A DNA stretch of 33,066 nt, taken from an uncultured Oscillospiraceae bacterium. Lineage in GTDB: Bacteria; Bacillota; Clostridia; Oscillospirales; Oscillospiraceae. A program made the translations under genes and the position numbers. Where the stretch lies: NCBI GenBank assembly GCA_934572465.1, contig CAKTLG010000021.1, forward strand, positions 1 through 33,066. The letters are read 5' to 3'. The notes beneath the pieces are model-generated. The model saw only the letters and a program-made list of their open reading frames with translations. It ran no database searches and was not told the origin of the DNA. This document shows, piece after piece, positions 16,701 through 24,277 of the stretch (positions are counted from its first letter, which is position 1; the number at the start of each line of letters is the position of its first letter).

Positions 16701-17343
16701 TCTCAGTGCTGAGAATATCAGCATCGTTGGTGCGAACCTCAATACGACCGTGAAGGAAACGGTCACGCTGAACATCGGCAGTGCAACTCCTGATACGTCC
16801 ATCAGCAAAGAGCAGTATCTCAACACGATTCAGTTCTCCATGAAGCTGGACGGCGTGGCAGAGAATGAAGACGGGCATCAGGAGCTGGATGTTCCTGTGC
16901 AGATCACGCTGCCGGTGCCCGCAAGCATCAACCCGAGCTTCCTTGTGCTGCTGCATCACCGTCTGGACGGCACGTGGGAAGAGATCATGATGCCGAGAAC
17001 TTTCACAAAGGACGGGCAGCTCTATGTGTCGTTCGTCATCACAAGCTTCAGCGACTTTGCAATGGCTGAGCAGCGTGAGCTTGGACTCAGGGAGGTCAAT
17101 CAGGCAACCGGCAGGGCCTCCGTTGTCATCGATCAGAACACCGCACAGGTCGTCGTAGCCGTCTACAGCGCGCAAGGGCAGATGCTCGGCAGCGCAGTAC
17201 ATACGCCGACCGCAGATGAGGCAGTGTCCGGTCTCGTATGGCTGGATCTTCCGGTAAAGGAAAGCGTGAGCACCGTCAGAGCGTTCCTGCTGGACAAGGA
17301 TGGCAAACCGCAGTGTGAGATAAACACCCTCCCGCTGCTCTGA
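13777..17343 (+). CDS. Secreted multidomain protein with ~205-residue tandem repeats and FN3-like region, function unknown
   Basis: The product has 1188 residues. A signal peptide (about 1-25, ending ASAEG) is followed by repeats of about 205 residues, in which a GFATEPELTEETYLR motif recurs at residue 140 and residue 345; a diverged copy (GFFSEQVFAE) lies near 553. Each unit also has a GF(R)-Y motif and a (L)DVT(D/E)V strand. An FN3-like region (about 790-890) and a Lys/Glu/Ala-rich helical stretch (about 895-950) follow. A beta domain ending SFSDFAMAE (about 960-1095) comes next. The last ~75 residues share an AVYSAQGQML...VRAFLLDKDGKP pattern with the preceding protease. The start at 13777 lies seven bases after AGGAGG (13764-13769); the adjacent ATG at 13774 is possible. 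Only 32 bases separate it from the protease gene, so they are probably co-transcribed. I do not recognise the repeat family, and no catalytic motif or wall anchor is visible. Confidence 0.8.
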   Translation: MTKRILSLLLALCMALTLVPAASAEGENGQLYYTYGADAVVDDLKSEAILTRIDSGSSYCNFYYLNAEGSPVEVTSDLTFEPDDPANQDAVKLDYVQNSELDGGQWILWYHGVCSGALVYTAGDGTCYRLAIAVTIPEQGFATEPELTEETYLRGGSDGGFTVGTPFYYVFPEGTVVEAVDATATANGASFAAAAEILDGKANVCQITIGALDTDAQGVDLRVTFRLSDGSSNERCIYLRDLTPAFGFRYAYGDGNFSEALFKAMPQDFGQGSRVAFFYGTQKLDVTDVKYIANEGYATSTVTASMEDDWWVLFLEGFGSGRLICTTANGETYELPVEFLLPNHGFATEPELTEETYLRSGSGEGFTIGMPFYYVFPEGTEIETADPRIDESIAAVTADILDRKNVCRITVAEFDDTHTGLNLNINFTLSDGTTPYAHIFLLNFSPFFGFRSYYKYSGEYSDHLSNNFRMECGGCIQVGFFYESRNTSDPSPLDVTEVTYTPIDGPADAITAVKCDGYWELSFDRVGSGTLTCVTAGGKSYQMTVSSTMPTSGFFSEQVFAESTLLTQFEFIESAQAPLWLMAENGFTKAEADRLNWAYVDGQGRYNTDTATYIKTEAVQREDSSSDDPRYDIKVTVLKVRGRSMTLRADTGNYHSTIRLVDNNKVMIPLATPEELTWNHERPGTMGFKAVSPFQDRARWKIYKDGNDSEPVMSITHRWNSQSMGEYKYSDHFAQGYWYDDGRATADHNMESGTYYFTVQALGDGETYLNSEIAESEKWTYVKPDTALAVPTNLRWDGRVAKWDNPNSADGSYAYCVEFYYKVEEYGGINYRNAGGIESRFGAEPEMELENWALEEHGSGEYYFRVRVLSEDITKVCNSPWSELSPVKSITDVVGKANTALDAALGKYQTGELTEDKKTALKNEVAAAQDENKSLETAMAADQGQENGTIAKIKALEELVGGAAKVAVAGDAPKDLSAENISIVGANLNTTVKETVTLNIGSATPDTSISKEQYLNTIQFSMKLDGVAENEDGHQELDVPVQITLPVPASINPSFLVLLHHRLDGTWEEIMMPRTFTKDGQLYVSFVITSFSDFAMAEQRELGLREVNQATGRASVVIDQNTAQVVVAVYSAQGQMLGSAVHTPTADEAVSGLVWLDLPVKESVSTVRAFLLDKDGKPQCEINTLPLL
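14194..14300 (+). repeat. Direct repeat copy A inside the repeat-protein gene
   Basis: This stretch matches copy B exactly 615 bases (205 codons) downstream. It includes an uninterrupted 33-base identity at 14206-14238 and a 29-base identity near its end. The conservation includes synonymous positions. Confidence 0.85.
14809..14915 (+). repeat. Direct repeat copy B inside the repeat-protein gene
   Basis: This is the second copy of the 107-base block, in the same reading frame as copy A. It is near-identical at DNA level while the flanking parts of the two repeat units have diverged strongly. Confidence 0.85.
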
Positions 17344-17394
17344 TATTGCCCGACAGCGGCGGCGCAGACGCTCTCCTGACGCGCACCATACTGC

Positions 17395-17438
17395 AAAGGC
17401 TCCCGCTTCCAAATGGAAGCGGGAGCCTTTTCCCTTTT
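17395..17438 (+). terminator. Strong hairpin terminator between convergent operons
   Basis: A perfect 16-bp stem (17395-17410 with 17415-17430) with a 4-base loop ends in TTTT, followed by CCCTTTT. It starts about 50 bases after the repeat-protein stop. On the opposite strand the stem also ends in a short T tract, so it may stop transcription from both sides. The rest of 17344-17601 holds only a second, imperfect inverted repeat at 17521-17557. Confidence 0.85.
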
Positions 17439-17520
17439 GTGGAATGCTTTTGTCTGCTTTCGGTAAGCTGCGCCGGCCGGATGTGCCGCGCAGCGCTGTT
17501 TGCCGCAGGATAACGCAGCA

Positions 17521-17557
17521 AGCCGGCCTGTCAGGGTCCTGTCCCGACAGACCGGCT
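17521..17557. repeat. Imperfect inverted repeat downstream of the minus-strand operon
   Basis: AGCCGGCCTGTC pairs with GACAGACCGGCT with one mismatch, and an inner GGG/CCC extends the stem. It lies between the ends of the two convergent operons. On the minus strand it lacks a clear T-run, so a terminator role for that operon is possible but weak. Confidence 0.45.
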
Positions 17558-17601
17558 CAACTGTTTCTTTCATCTGAAGAAGCGTTCACTCACCGATACA
17601 G

Positions 17602-18351
17602 TCACTTGACCGCGATCTCGACCGGCACATCGAGCGGCACGTACCCGCCATTCAGGCGGAAAATGCTCACACGGGCGGCGCCCGTACAGCCGGAGACCTC
17701 CGCATCGATCGCATTGGGCGGCTGCTCGCTGAGATCGCATATCGTGAGCATCCTCCCGTCCGATGCGTATACCGCAGCCAGCAGCGTTCCTTCCGCGCTG
17801 GCCGCATCGGAAAGCGCGCCCTGCACGCGCAGCGTTCCTCCGGCATCCAGCTCCGCCGAAAGCACGGGGCCTGTTGCGGGGATCTCCTCCCGTGCCTTGA
17901 GAACCGCGTCGCAGACCGCGCAGACGCTCCCCTCGCTCAGCCCCGGCTTGTCACAGCTCGCCGGAATACCGGGTACGCTCTGCGGCGTGTGCGCAAACGA
18001 CGGCTCCTCCACCTGCCGGCCATTGACCAGCAGCAGTACAGGCTCCAGGGATGCGCCGCCCGCGTCGATCACCGCGATCGGCTGCGCAAGATCGATCGCA
18101 TCCGCCGAGGCCACGCTGACATAAAGCATATGCTCGTCCGCCACATAGTTCCAGTCGCCGTGAACACCCTTTGCCAGCGCAACGGTGACCTCCTCCGCGT
18201 CATCGCCCACACGATAGCGCAGATCAACGGCGGTGACCTCGCCCGCATGGCAAAGCGTCACGGACTGCGCGGTGTCTTCATCGGCGGCGGCTGGCGCGCA
18301 AAGCGCCAGCACCGCCGCAAATACCAAGATAAGGGCCTTGCGTTTCATCAT
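17602..18351 (-). CDS. Small secreted protein with partial cohesin-like domain and CxxC motif, coupled to the dockerin protease gene
   Basis: The product has 249 residues: a signal peptide (about 1-23), a beta region (about 30-115, with VTVALAKGVHGDWNY and LEPVLLLVNGR strands) that resembles the second half of a cohesin-like fold, and a CDKPGLSEGSVCAVCD segment. That segment matches a cysteine motif of the type C-x-x-P-G-L-x-E-G-x-x-C-x-x-C that recurs in Clostridial surface proteins. The C-terminal ~80 residues share the AAVYASDGRML-type pattern seen at the ends of the protease (9710) and repeat-protein genes. Its first ATG shares one base with the TAA of the upstream protease gene (TAATG), and GAGGA lies just before it. 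A second ATG at 18348 has better spacing. Translation is therefore coupled to the protease. The function is unknown; a helper or partner of the protease is an inference from coupling alone. Confidence 0.75.
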   Translation of the reverse strand: MMKRKALILVFAAVLALCAPAAADEDTAQSVTLCHAGEVTAVDLRYRVGDDAEEVTVALAKGVHGDWNYVADEHMLYVSVASADAIDLAQPIAVIDAGGASLEPVLLLVNGRQVEEPSFAHTPQSVPGIPASCDKPGLSEGSVCAVCDAVLKAREEIPATGPVLSAELDAGGTLRVQGALSDAASAEGTLLAAVYASDGRMLTICDLSEQPPNAIDAEVSGCTGAARVSIFRLNGGYVPLDVPVEIAVK

Positions 18352-21300
18352 TATCCTCGTTTCCAGCTGCCGTCCACATCGCCGAGCAGAATGCCGGTGA
18401 ATTGAACGGTATTGCTGCCATCGTGCAATGTGAGCTCCTTCAACTGCGGGTCAAAGACCCACACCTTGCCTCCTGGGAAGGCCGTGATCTTCCGCACCGC
18501 CATTTGCAGGATCCGCGCGGCATCCGCTTCATTCACCTGACCGTCCCCGTTTACGTCGGCGGCGAGCTTCTGGTGTGCGTCAAGCTCGATCTTTGCGACG
18601 CTCGCCTGCAGCACCAGCGATGCGTCGTTGGCCGTGACGGCGTCCTGATCGCCCTGAAGCAGCTCGATGATCGCCGTCACGCTGTTCGTGGGAATGCCCG
18701 TCAGCGTGATGCTTCCGGTGCTGCCCGTCACGCCGGAAACGCCGCCCGCCTTGACCGTCGCGCCGGAAACGGGGCGCGCATCCTTGTAATACTGCACGTT
18801 CACCGTCAGGCTGTAGTTCGGCTTGACGATCGCCGTGCCGCTGATGGTCTGCGCAACGTCCGCGCCGTTGCACTGCACGTCATGCAGCGTGAATTCATAC
18901 TGCTGATCGCTGCTCACCGCCGCAGGCGTGACCCTGACCGTCACCAGCGGCTCTCTGCCATTCACCGTCACGCTCTCCGTCGAAATACCACCGATCTTCA
19001 GCGTATTGCCGACGCGGTTGAATTGAATGCTGAACTGCTCAAAAGTCTCCGTCGGCTCAACCGTGACCGCCTGAACGCCCATGCCGCCGAGATCCAGCTC
19101 CGCGTGGAATGACGTCATGCCGCCATTGACCGTAAAATACAGCGGAATATCATAAGCGATGCCGGAAACCATCTCCATGCGCGTCGGGATCTGCGCGATG
19201 CTTTCTTCATCGGTATAATAAAGCGTCGCGCGCGCAAGCTCTCTGCCGTTGCGGCTGAGCGTCACGTCGCAGCTGCCCGCGGGCATCGCGGGTGCGGTAA
19301 ACGTGAGCTGTCCGTCGTCAACAAGCGTATACGCGGTCTCCTGCGTGCCGACCTTGAGCGTCATCCCCTCCGTGAAGCAGCCGCCGACCATCGTGACCGT
19401 CGCCCCGCCGGAAATGCTCACTTTGGCAGGCACCAGACCGCTGATAAACGGCGTGTCGTCTACGCTGATATGGTTGGGGATCTCCGCCGTGCCGCTGTAG
19501 GCGGCGTTCCGATCGCCGTCAAGCGCCACAATGTAGTACGCCACGCCCGCCGTCGTGACGGCGGAGGCGGGGATCGTCGCGGTGTAGCCGTTCTGGCTGG
19601 CATTCCTGACCATCTCGACCGCCCGGTACGCCGTCTCATTGGAAGCGCGGTAGTAGAGCGTGACCGATTCGACAGCGATGTTATCCGTTGCCTTGGCCGA
19701 GATCGCCACGGCGCTGCCGGAGCGCGCAGACGTGACCGGCGTGTGCTGGAGCACGGGCATCACGTTGTCGAGCGGGCGGCCCTCGGCGATGTTGGACTTA
19801 CTGCTCTCCTCGTTGCCCTCGGTGTTCACCACGGTGAAGTAGTAATAATAGGTCACACCGGGCTGCACGTCGATATCGGTGTAGGCGGTATCGTTCACGA
19901 TCGCGCCGTTGATCTTGGTGTACTGGCCGTCGCGGCTCGTGGAGCGGTAGATATTGTAGCCCGCGAGCGTCGCATAGTCGTTCTGCGCCCAGCTCAGCTC
20001 AACCTTGTTCGCACCGCCCCTGGCCTGCAGCAGCATCGCCGCCGCGCCGGTGGTGGAAACGTTCATGGCAAAGCGCAGGATATCGTTGCCGCAGACGAGC
20101 CAGTGGTCGTCCGCCGCGCGGCCGCCGGTGGTCTTGAAGTACTGCGTGCCCGCCGTCATCACGGGGGAGATCACGGTCGTGCCGACCCACTCGCGCGGGC
20201 TGACCCAATCGCCGTTGACGGAGAAATCCGTATACGGCGCGGCGGGGCCGTAGGTCACGGACGGCTGGACGGTCTGGTCCATGTCGCGGTTGAACGTGAC
20301 GGTCACCGTGTACTCGCCGCCCACGGAAACGCCCGTGACGGTGTTTCCGTCCTTATCCGTCACGCAAATGTCGGTGACGAACGGATAGATGGACGACAAA
20401 TCGTTGTTTCTCGTCAGGATCGGCTGCTCTACGATGTCGCCAAGCGTACCGGCAAAGTCGTCCGCGTCCACGATCATCTTGTTGATGAGCATCGCGTTCT
20501 CCGTGCCCCAGTAGTTGCCCGTCAGGTTGTAGCAGCGGTAGTTATTGCTGTAGCTCGGCGCGGTAAAGCGCGCCCAGGTCTCGGGATCGTTGTTGAGCAC
20601 GGGGTTGAGGATGGCGCAGTTGGTCATAGCCGGCGCATAGTAGTCAAACAGCCATGCATTGGTATCAAAGGATTTCAGCGCCGCGCGGACGTCGTCCTCA
20701 GTCAGCGCTTCGCCTGTGGCTGTGTTCGCGGGGATCTCCAAGCCTACCGTATCAGAATGCGGACTCGAATACGAGCGAAACTGCTTCCACCAGCCTGAAG
20801 AAAGACTGCTGTTTATCCACAGATACGCATATCCGTCGCCGTTGCTTCGGTTCAGCTTCTCCTTAGGAGAATAGCTCCCGCCGTCGTCCCAGGCGTAATC
20901 GTCGCTCTCCGGCCGGTAGCGGTAACCCGTCCAGACACTGTAAATCAATCCCACATTTTCATTTTTTTCATCACGTTCTTCCTCTACCACGTCATGCATG
21001 AAGTCATAGACGAAGTCCTCTTCCTCTTCGCTGCCAAGGCACAGCAGCGTGCCGCCGCAGGCTTCCGCCATCGCTTTGGCAAGCTCGTACCTTATCACCA
21101 CGGCATTAGGCTCTCCGCGATTTCCTATCGACAGGAAGACATAGTACCTCCCATCATAGCAGCGGATCGGCGCACTGTCGATCATCGCCGCGCAGCTGTA
21201 TGCGGAAACGGCGGTCGCGCCGGTCAAGTCGGTTCCATAGCTTCCGGTATCGCTGCCGCCGTTGCCGCGCAGAAACACCGTCCCCGTGGAGGTATATCTA

Positions 21301-23936
21301 TAGTCATGATAGATATTGCAATCATTAAAGCAGTTGTTCTCGGAAACATGTCCATAAACAATTCTCTTTCCATCCCCATACGGATATCTGAACCCATACA
21401 GCGTGGAGTTTGCGAGCTTCTTTACATAAAAGCCAGAGGTAACACAATCCTCCATTACCTTGCCGCTGTTCAGAAACCGATAGCGGGTACGCAGCTGATT
21501 CTGCGTCAGCCGGCAGTGATCCGCCAGATCGATCATATTCGCCTCATCGCTGCCAAGCTTCGGGTTGATGATATCGCAGTACTGCAATGTTTCTACGCCC
21601 TTGCCTCTGATCTCCACCACATAGTCGGAAAAGCCGCGTCCCGGGAAGCAGGAGATGGGCTGCTCCTCCGTGCCGATCATGTTGAGCGTGCCGTCGTTGA
21701 CAATAGCCGCCATGGTCTTGCCGCCGTAAGCGTCCTCATAATCGCTCGACCAGAACTGTATCTGCGTGCCCGGCTGCACGGTCAGCGTGACGCCCTCCGG
21801 GATATAGAGCGTGTTTTCGATGATCCAGTAGTACTTGTTGGTGAGCGTCGTATCCTCCGTCAGCGCGCGGCTGATCGCCCGCCCGTTCTGCACGGTGAAG
21901 GTATAGTCGTACACCGCCGTGTAGGAAGCGGTGTCCTGCTTGTTAAAGCCGTTGGTCGTTGTGGCCGTCAGGCGGATGCGGATCTCCGCGCCGTTCGGCG
22001 TGTCCGGCGCCAGCGTGAAGGTGATGGGGATCGTAACGGACGTCAGATAGCCGTCGTCGCGCACATAGCCGTTGTCCGTGGCGGCAAACGTACCGGCGCT
22101 TGCCAGCGTGACGGAGGGCCTGTTGAACATCACGTAGGGGTTCGCAACGCCCGCGTCGGATATCGCGTCCGCCGTCACGGTGATCTCACCCGTCTGCCCC
22201 CACTGGTTGCGCACGGCAAAGCCAAGGTCGATGATCTCGCCGGCGTCCATGATGCCGTCGCCGTCGTTGATCGCGTTGTCGTCCCGCTTGTTGTCCAGCG
22301 CGAATACCTCCTGGAAGCTGATGTTCGGCTCCGGCAGTCTGGTGCAGCTCTGATAGATATCCAGCTTGGCGTAGGTATGTAAGATGCCGAGCCTATCCAC
22401 AAAGGATGTGGTGCGATCCGTCGCCGAGGCGAGCTGACCCATGATGAAGCGCGAGGAATAGACGTCCTTGTCGGAATAATGGCTGCGCAAGATGGCGGCG
22501 GCCGCCGCCACGCACGGCGCGGACATCGACGTACCCGACCATGTTGCGTAGCGGTCGTCCGGCAGCGTGGAAAAGATGCTCACGCCCGGCGCCGTCAGCT
22601 CATATTCGCAGTTTTCGTTCTTCTTATAGTCCCAGTTGGAGAAGGACGCGAGCGCCCCGCTCTGATCCGTCGCCATCACGCCGAGGACGTAGGAATAGCC
22701 CGCGGGGTAAATGTCGGCCTTCCGGATGTATTCGGCGGGTGCGTCGGTCGTGGGGATGCCGTCGTTGCCTGCCGAGGCCACGAGCACGCAGTTGGGGAAC
22801 GCCTTGGCCAGCGCCTGCTCCACAAGGTAGGACTTCTCCGTGCCGCCAAAGGACATATTGATCACGTCCGCGCCCATTGCATTCGCATAGTTGATGGCCT
22901 TGGCAATATCGCTCGAGGTGAACGTGCCGGTGGACTGACCGGCCTTGACGGCCATGATCTTTGCGCCCCACGCGAGGCCGACGCCGCCCTTGCCGTTGCT
23001 GCTCATGCCGATGATGCCCGCCACGTGCGTGCCGTGCCCGTTGTCGTCCATCGGGTCGCCCGCCTGCGCGCCGCTTGCGGTGACGTTTACGCCGTAAACG
23101 TCGTCGATATAGCCGTTGCCGTCATCGTCGATGCCATTGCCCGGGATCTCGCGCGAGTTGACCCACATATTTGCCGCAAGATCCTCGTGCGTGTAGTCCA
23201 CGCCGGTATCAATGACCGCTACAACGGTGCCCGCGCCGGGGTTGATCTTCTCGCTCAGTTCGGTCGTCCACCAGAACTCATTCGCCCGTTTCAGCAGCTC
23301 GTTGATGACCCAGCTTTTGCCGACCTCGACCTCCTGCGGCACGCCGTAGCTGTCGGAATGGTAGATGTAGTCCAGCTCCGCGTCGGCCACGCCGCCCGTT
23401 TCCCTGAGCGCGGCCACCGCCGCCGCTTCGTCGCCGGCGCAGCTCGCGCGGTACCACACCGCCGCACCGCTCTCGCTCTCAACGCTCTCCGCGCCGCTAA
23501 GGATCGGCTCCCAGTCCGAAAGGCCGAGCGCGGCAAGATCCAGCAGTTCGGGCGTCACGCCCTCGCTGAGCGAGAAAAGCACCACGCCGGGCACAAATTC
23601 CGCGTCCGCGCTATCCGCTTCCGTTTCCTCCGGCTCCTCCGGCGAGCAGTCGGCGTTCGCCGGCGTGATGCTCACCGGCCCAAGCGAGGCGAGATATGCC
23701 TGCATATCCGCATCCGCCTGCGTCTGCTCATAAAGCGCCGGCTCATCATAGCCGCCGCCATCGTAGCCGTAGTCATAGCCGTAGTCGTACCCCTCCTCCG
23801 GCGGGAGATAGCCGTCCTCCTGCCAGACGCCGTCCCCGTCGGACGGCTCATTGTCCTCCATGGCGAATGCCATGGGCGCCGCGCTCACAAGCATTGTAAG
23901 CGCCAGCAGCCAGCTGAGCGATCTTTTCCAGAACAT
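18351..23936 (-). CDS. Secreted S8 serine protease with beta-helix, C-type-lectin-like insert, FN3, IPT, cohesin-like and dockerin domains
   Basis: The product has 1861 residues. A signal peptide (about 1-25), an acidic Tyr/Gly/Asp-rich segment (40-65) and a propeptide (113-195) precede the S8 catalytic domain (about 235-500). The catalytic residues are Asp243 (VIDTGV), His301 (GHGTHVAG) and Ser470 (SGTSMSAP), with oxyanion Asn391 and a calcium-type loop DDDGNGYIDD at 270-279. Then come a Ca-binding-like DGDGIMDAGE, a beta-helix (about 640-920 and 1085-1150), a lectin-like insert (about 925-1065), an FN3 domain (1300-1395), an IPT/TIG-like domain (about 1490-1570), a cohesin-like domain (1583-1703) and a dockerin (about 1760-1820). 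The second dockerin loop, DVNGDGQVNEAD (1794-1805), is canonical; the first (near 1762-1772) is degenerate. The protein ends ILLGDVDGSW. The start is supported by AGGAGGAAAA and a promoter 60 bases upstream. It would be an active protease docked to a surface cohesin. Confidence 0.92.
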   Translation of the reverse strand: MFWKRSLSWLLALTMLVSAAPMAFAMEDNEPSDGDGVWQEDGYLPPEEGYDYGYDYGYDGGGYDEPALYEQTQADADMQAYLASLGPVSITPANADCSPEEPEETEADSADAEFVPGVVLFSLSEGVTPELLDLAALGLSDWEPILSGAESVESESGAAVWYRASCAGDEAAAVAALRETGGVADAELDYIYHSDSYGVPQEVEVGKSWVINELLKRANEFWWTTELSEKINPGAGTVVAVIDTGVDYTHEDLAANMWVNSREIPGNGIDDDGNGYIDDVYGVNVTASGAQAGDPMDDNGHGTHVAGIIGMSSNGKGGVGLAWGAKIMAVKAGQSTGTFTSSDIAKAINYANAMGADVINMSFGGTEKSYLVEQALAKAFPNCVLVASAGNDGIPTTDAPAEYIRKADIYPAGYSYVLGVMATDQSGALASFSNWDYKKNENCEYELTAPGVSIFSTLPDDRYATWSGTSMSAPCVAAAAAILRSHYSDKDVYSSRFIMGQLASATDRTTSFVDRLGILHTYAKLDIYQSCTRLPEPNISFQEVFALDNKRDDNAINDGDGIMDAGEIIDLGFAVRNQWGQTGEITVTADAISDAGVANPYVMFNRPSVTLASAGTFAATDNGYVRDDGYLTSVTIPITFTLAPDTPNGAEIRIRLTATTTNGFNKQDTASYTAVYDYTFTVQNGRAISRALTEDTTLTNKYYWIIENTLYIPEGVTLTVQPGTQIQFWSSDYEDAYGGKTMAAIVNDGTLNMIGTEEQPISCFPGRGFSDYVVEIRGKGVETLQYCDIINPKLGSDEANMIDLADHCRLTQNQLRTRYRFLNSGKVMEDCVTSGFYVKKLANSTLYGFRYPYGDGKRIVYGHVSENNCFNDCNIYHDYRYTSTGTVFLRGNGGSDTGSYGTDLTGATAVSAYSCAAMIDSAPIRCYDGRYYVFLSIGNRGEPNAVVIRYELAKAMAEACGGTLLCLGSEEEEDFVYDFMHDVVEEERDEKNENVGLIYSVWTGYRYRPESDDYAWDDGGSYSPKEKLNRSNGDGYAYLWINSSLSSGWWKQFRSYSSPHSDTVGLEIPANTATGEALTEDDVRAALKSFDTNAWLFDYYAPAMTNCAILNPVLNNDPETWARFTAPSYSNNYRCYNLTGNYWGTENAMLINKMIVDADDFAGTLGDIVEQPILTRNNDLSSIYPFVTDICVTDKDGNTVTGVSVGGEYTVTVTFNRDMDQTVQPSVTYGPAAPYTDFSVNGDWVSPREWVGTTVISPVMTAGTQYFKTTGGRAADDHWLVCGNDILRFAMNVSTTGAAAMLLQARGGANKVELSWAQNDYATLAGYNIYRSTSRDGQYTKINGAIVNDTAYTDIDVQPGVTYYYYFTVVNTEGNEESSKSNIAEGRPLDNVMPVLQHTPVTSARSGSAVAISAKATDNIAVESVTLYYRASNETAYRAVEMVRNASQNGYTATIPASAVTTAGVAYYIVALDGDRNAAYSGTAEIPNHISVDDTPFISGLVPAKVSISGGATVTMVGGCFTEGMTLKVGTQETAYTLVDDGQLTFTAPAMPAGSCDVTLSRNGRELARATLYYTDEESIAQIPTRMEMVSGIAYDIPLYFTVNGGMTSFHAELDLGGMGVQAVTVEPTETFEQFSIQFNRVGNTLKIGGISTESVTVNGREPLVTVRVTPAAVSSDQQYEFTLHDVQCNGADVAQTISGTAIVKPNYSLTVNVQYYKDARPVSGATVKAGGVSGVTGSTGSITLTGIPTNSVTAIIELLQGDQDAVTANDASLVLQASVAKIELDAHQKLAADVNGDGQVNEADAARILQMAVRKITAFPGGKVWVFDPQLKELTLHDGSNTVQFTGILLGDVDGSWKRG
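20735..21165 (-). other. C-type-lectin-like segment inside the dockerin protease
   Basis: Residues about 925-1065 read RYYVFLS, then AEACGGTLLCLGSEEEEDFVYDF, then VWTGY, WDDGGSY and a closing GLEIPAN. This follows the C-type lectin order: an entry strand, a helix with CGG-L, a SEEE-F motif, a W(T)G strand and a WxDG loop. It interrupts a beta-helix region that resumes about 20 residues later. Bacterial lectin-like folds bind protein or glycan ligands; the ligand here is unknown. Confidence 0.6.
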
Positions 23937-23999
23937 GACTTTTCCTCCTGAATTTTTCCGTGCAGATCCTTCGCCGCGCGAAATCTCTCATAGTATTGT

Positions 24000-24027
24000 A
24001 TTATAGTCTCTTTTCTGGAAAAATCAA
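24000..24027 (-). promoter_or_regulatory. Sigma-A promoter of the dockerin-protease operon
   Basis: Read on the minus strand, TTGATT (24027-24022) and a perfect TATAAT (24005-24000) are separated by 16 bases. Transcription would start near 23993 and give a leader of about 57 bases before the ATG at 23936. The rest of the 23937-24277 gap holds only imperfect short inverted repeats and a terminator. Confidence 0.75.
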
Positions 24028-24218
24028 CCGCCTTACCCGCTGGGTTTCTCCGTTTTCCGCGCATCTGCGTCATAGGCGGCGGATGCGGAAAACAGCGGCG
24101 CTGTTCCGCGCCGCAAAGCGGCTCTCCCTTGCAGCCGGATCAGGAAACGCATGAAATGCCTTTCATGTCTCACCCCATACCGGAACTGATTTTAAGAACT
24201 ATGCCCATAGATAAAGCG

Positions 24219-24251
24219 AGAACCCCCAGCCATTGCGGCTGGGGGTTCTTT
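24219..24251 (-). terminator. Hairpin terminator of the giant CxxC/SLH gene
   Basis: A perfect 13-bp stem (24219-24231 with 24237-24249) with five GC pairs in a row and a 5-base loop lies about 27 bases after the minus-strand stop at 24278. On the minus strand the stem ends in TTCT with only a weak T tract; the plus strand has TTTT. It could act in both directions. Confidence 0.65.
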
Positions 24252-24277
24252 TCCTATCGAGAACTGCGTTGTTTCTT

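Noticed and set aside
9710..17343. LPXTG-type sortase signals or dockerins at the ends of the plus-strand protease and repeat protein
   Set aside because: Their C-termini have no LPXTG plus hydrophobic tail and no D-x-N-x-D-G loops.
19470..23951. Long plus-strand open frames (19470-20798, 20994-22382, 22479-23951) opposite the dockerin protease
   Set aside because: They lie opposite conserved S8, FN3 and dockerin coding sequence and have shadow-type composition.
24085..24109. Imperfect inverted repeat upstream of the dockerin-protease promoter
   Set aside because: The arms match only with a two-base bulge and there is no T-run or consistent position relative to the promoter, so it is not supportable as a terminator or operator.
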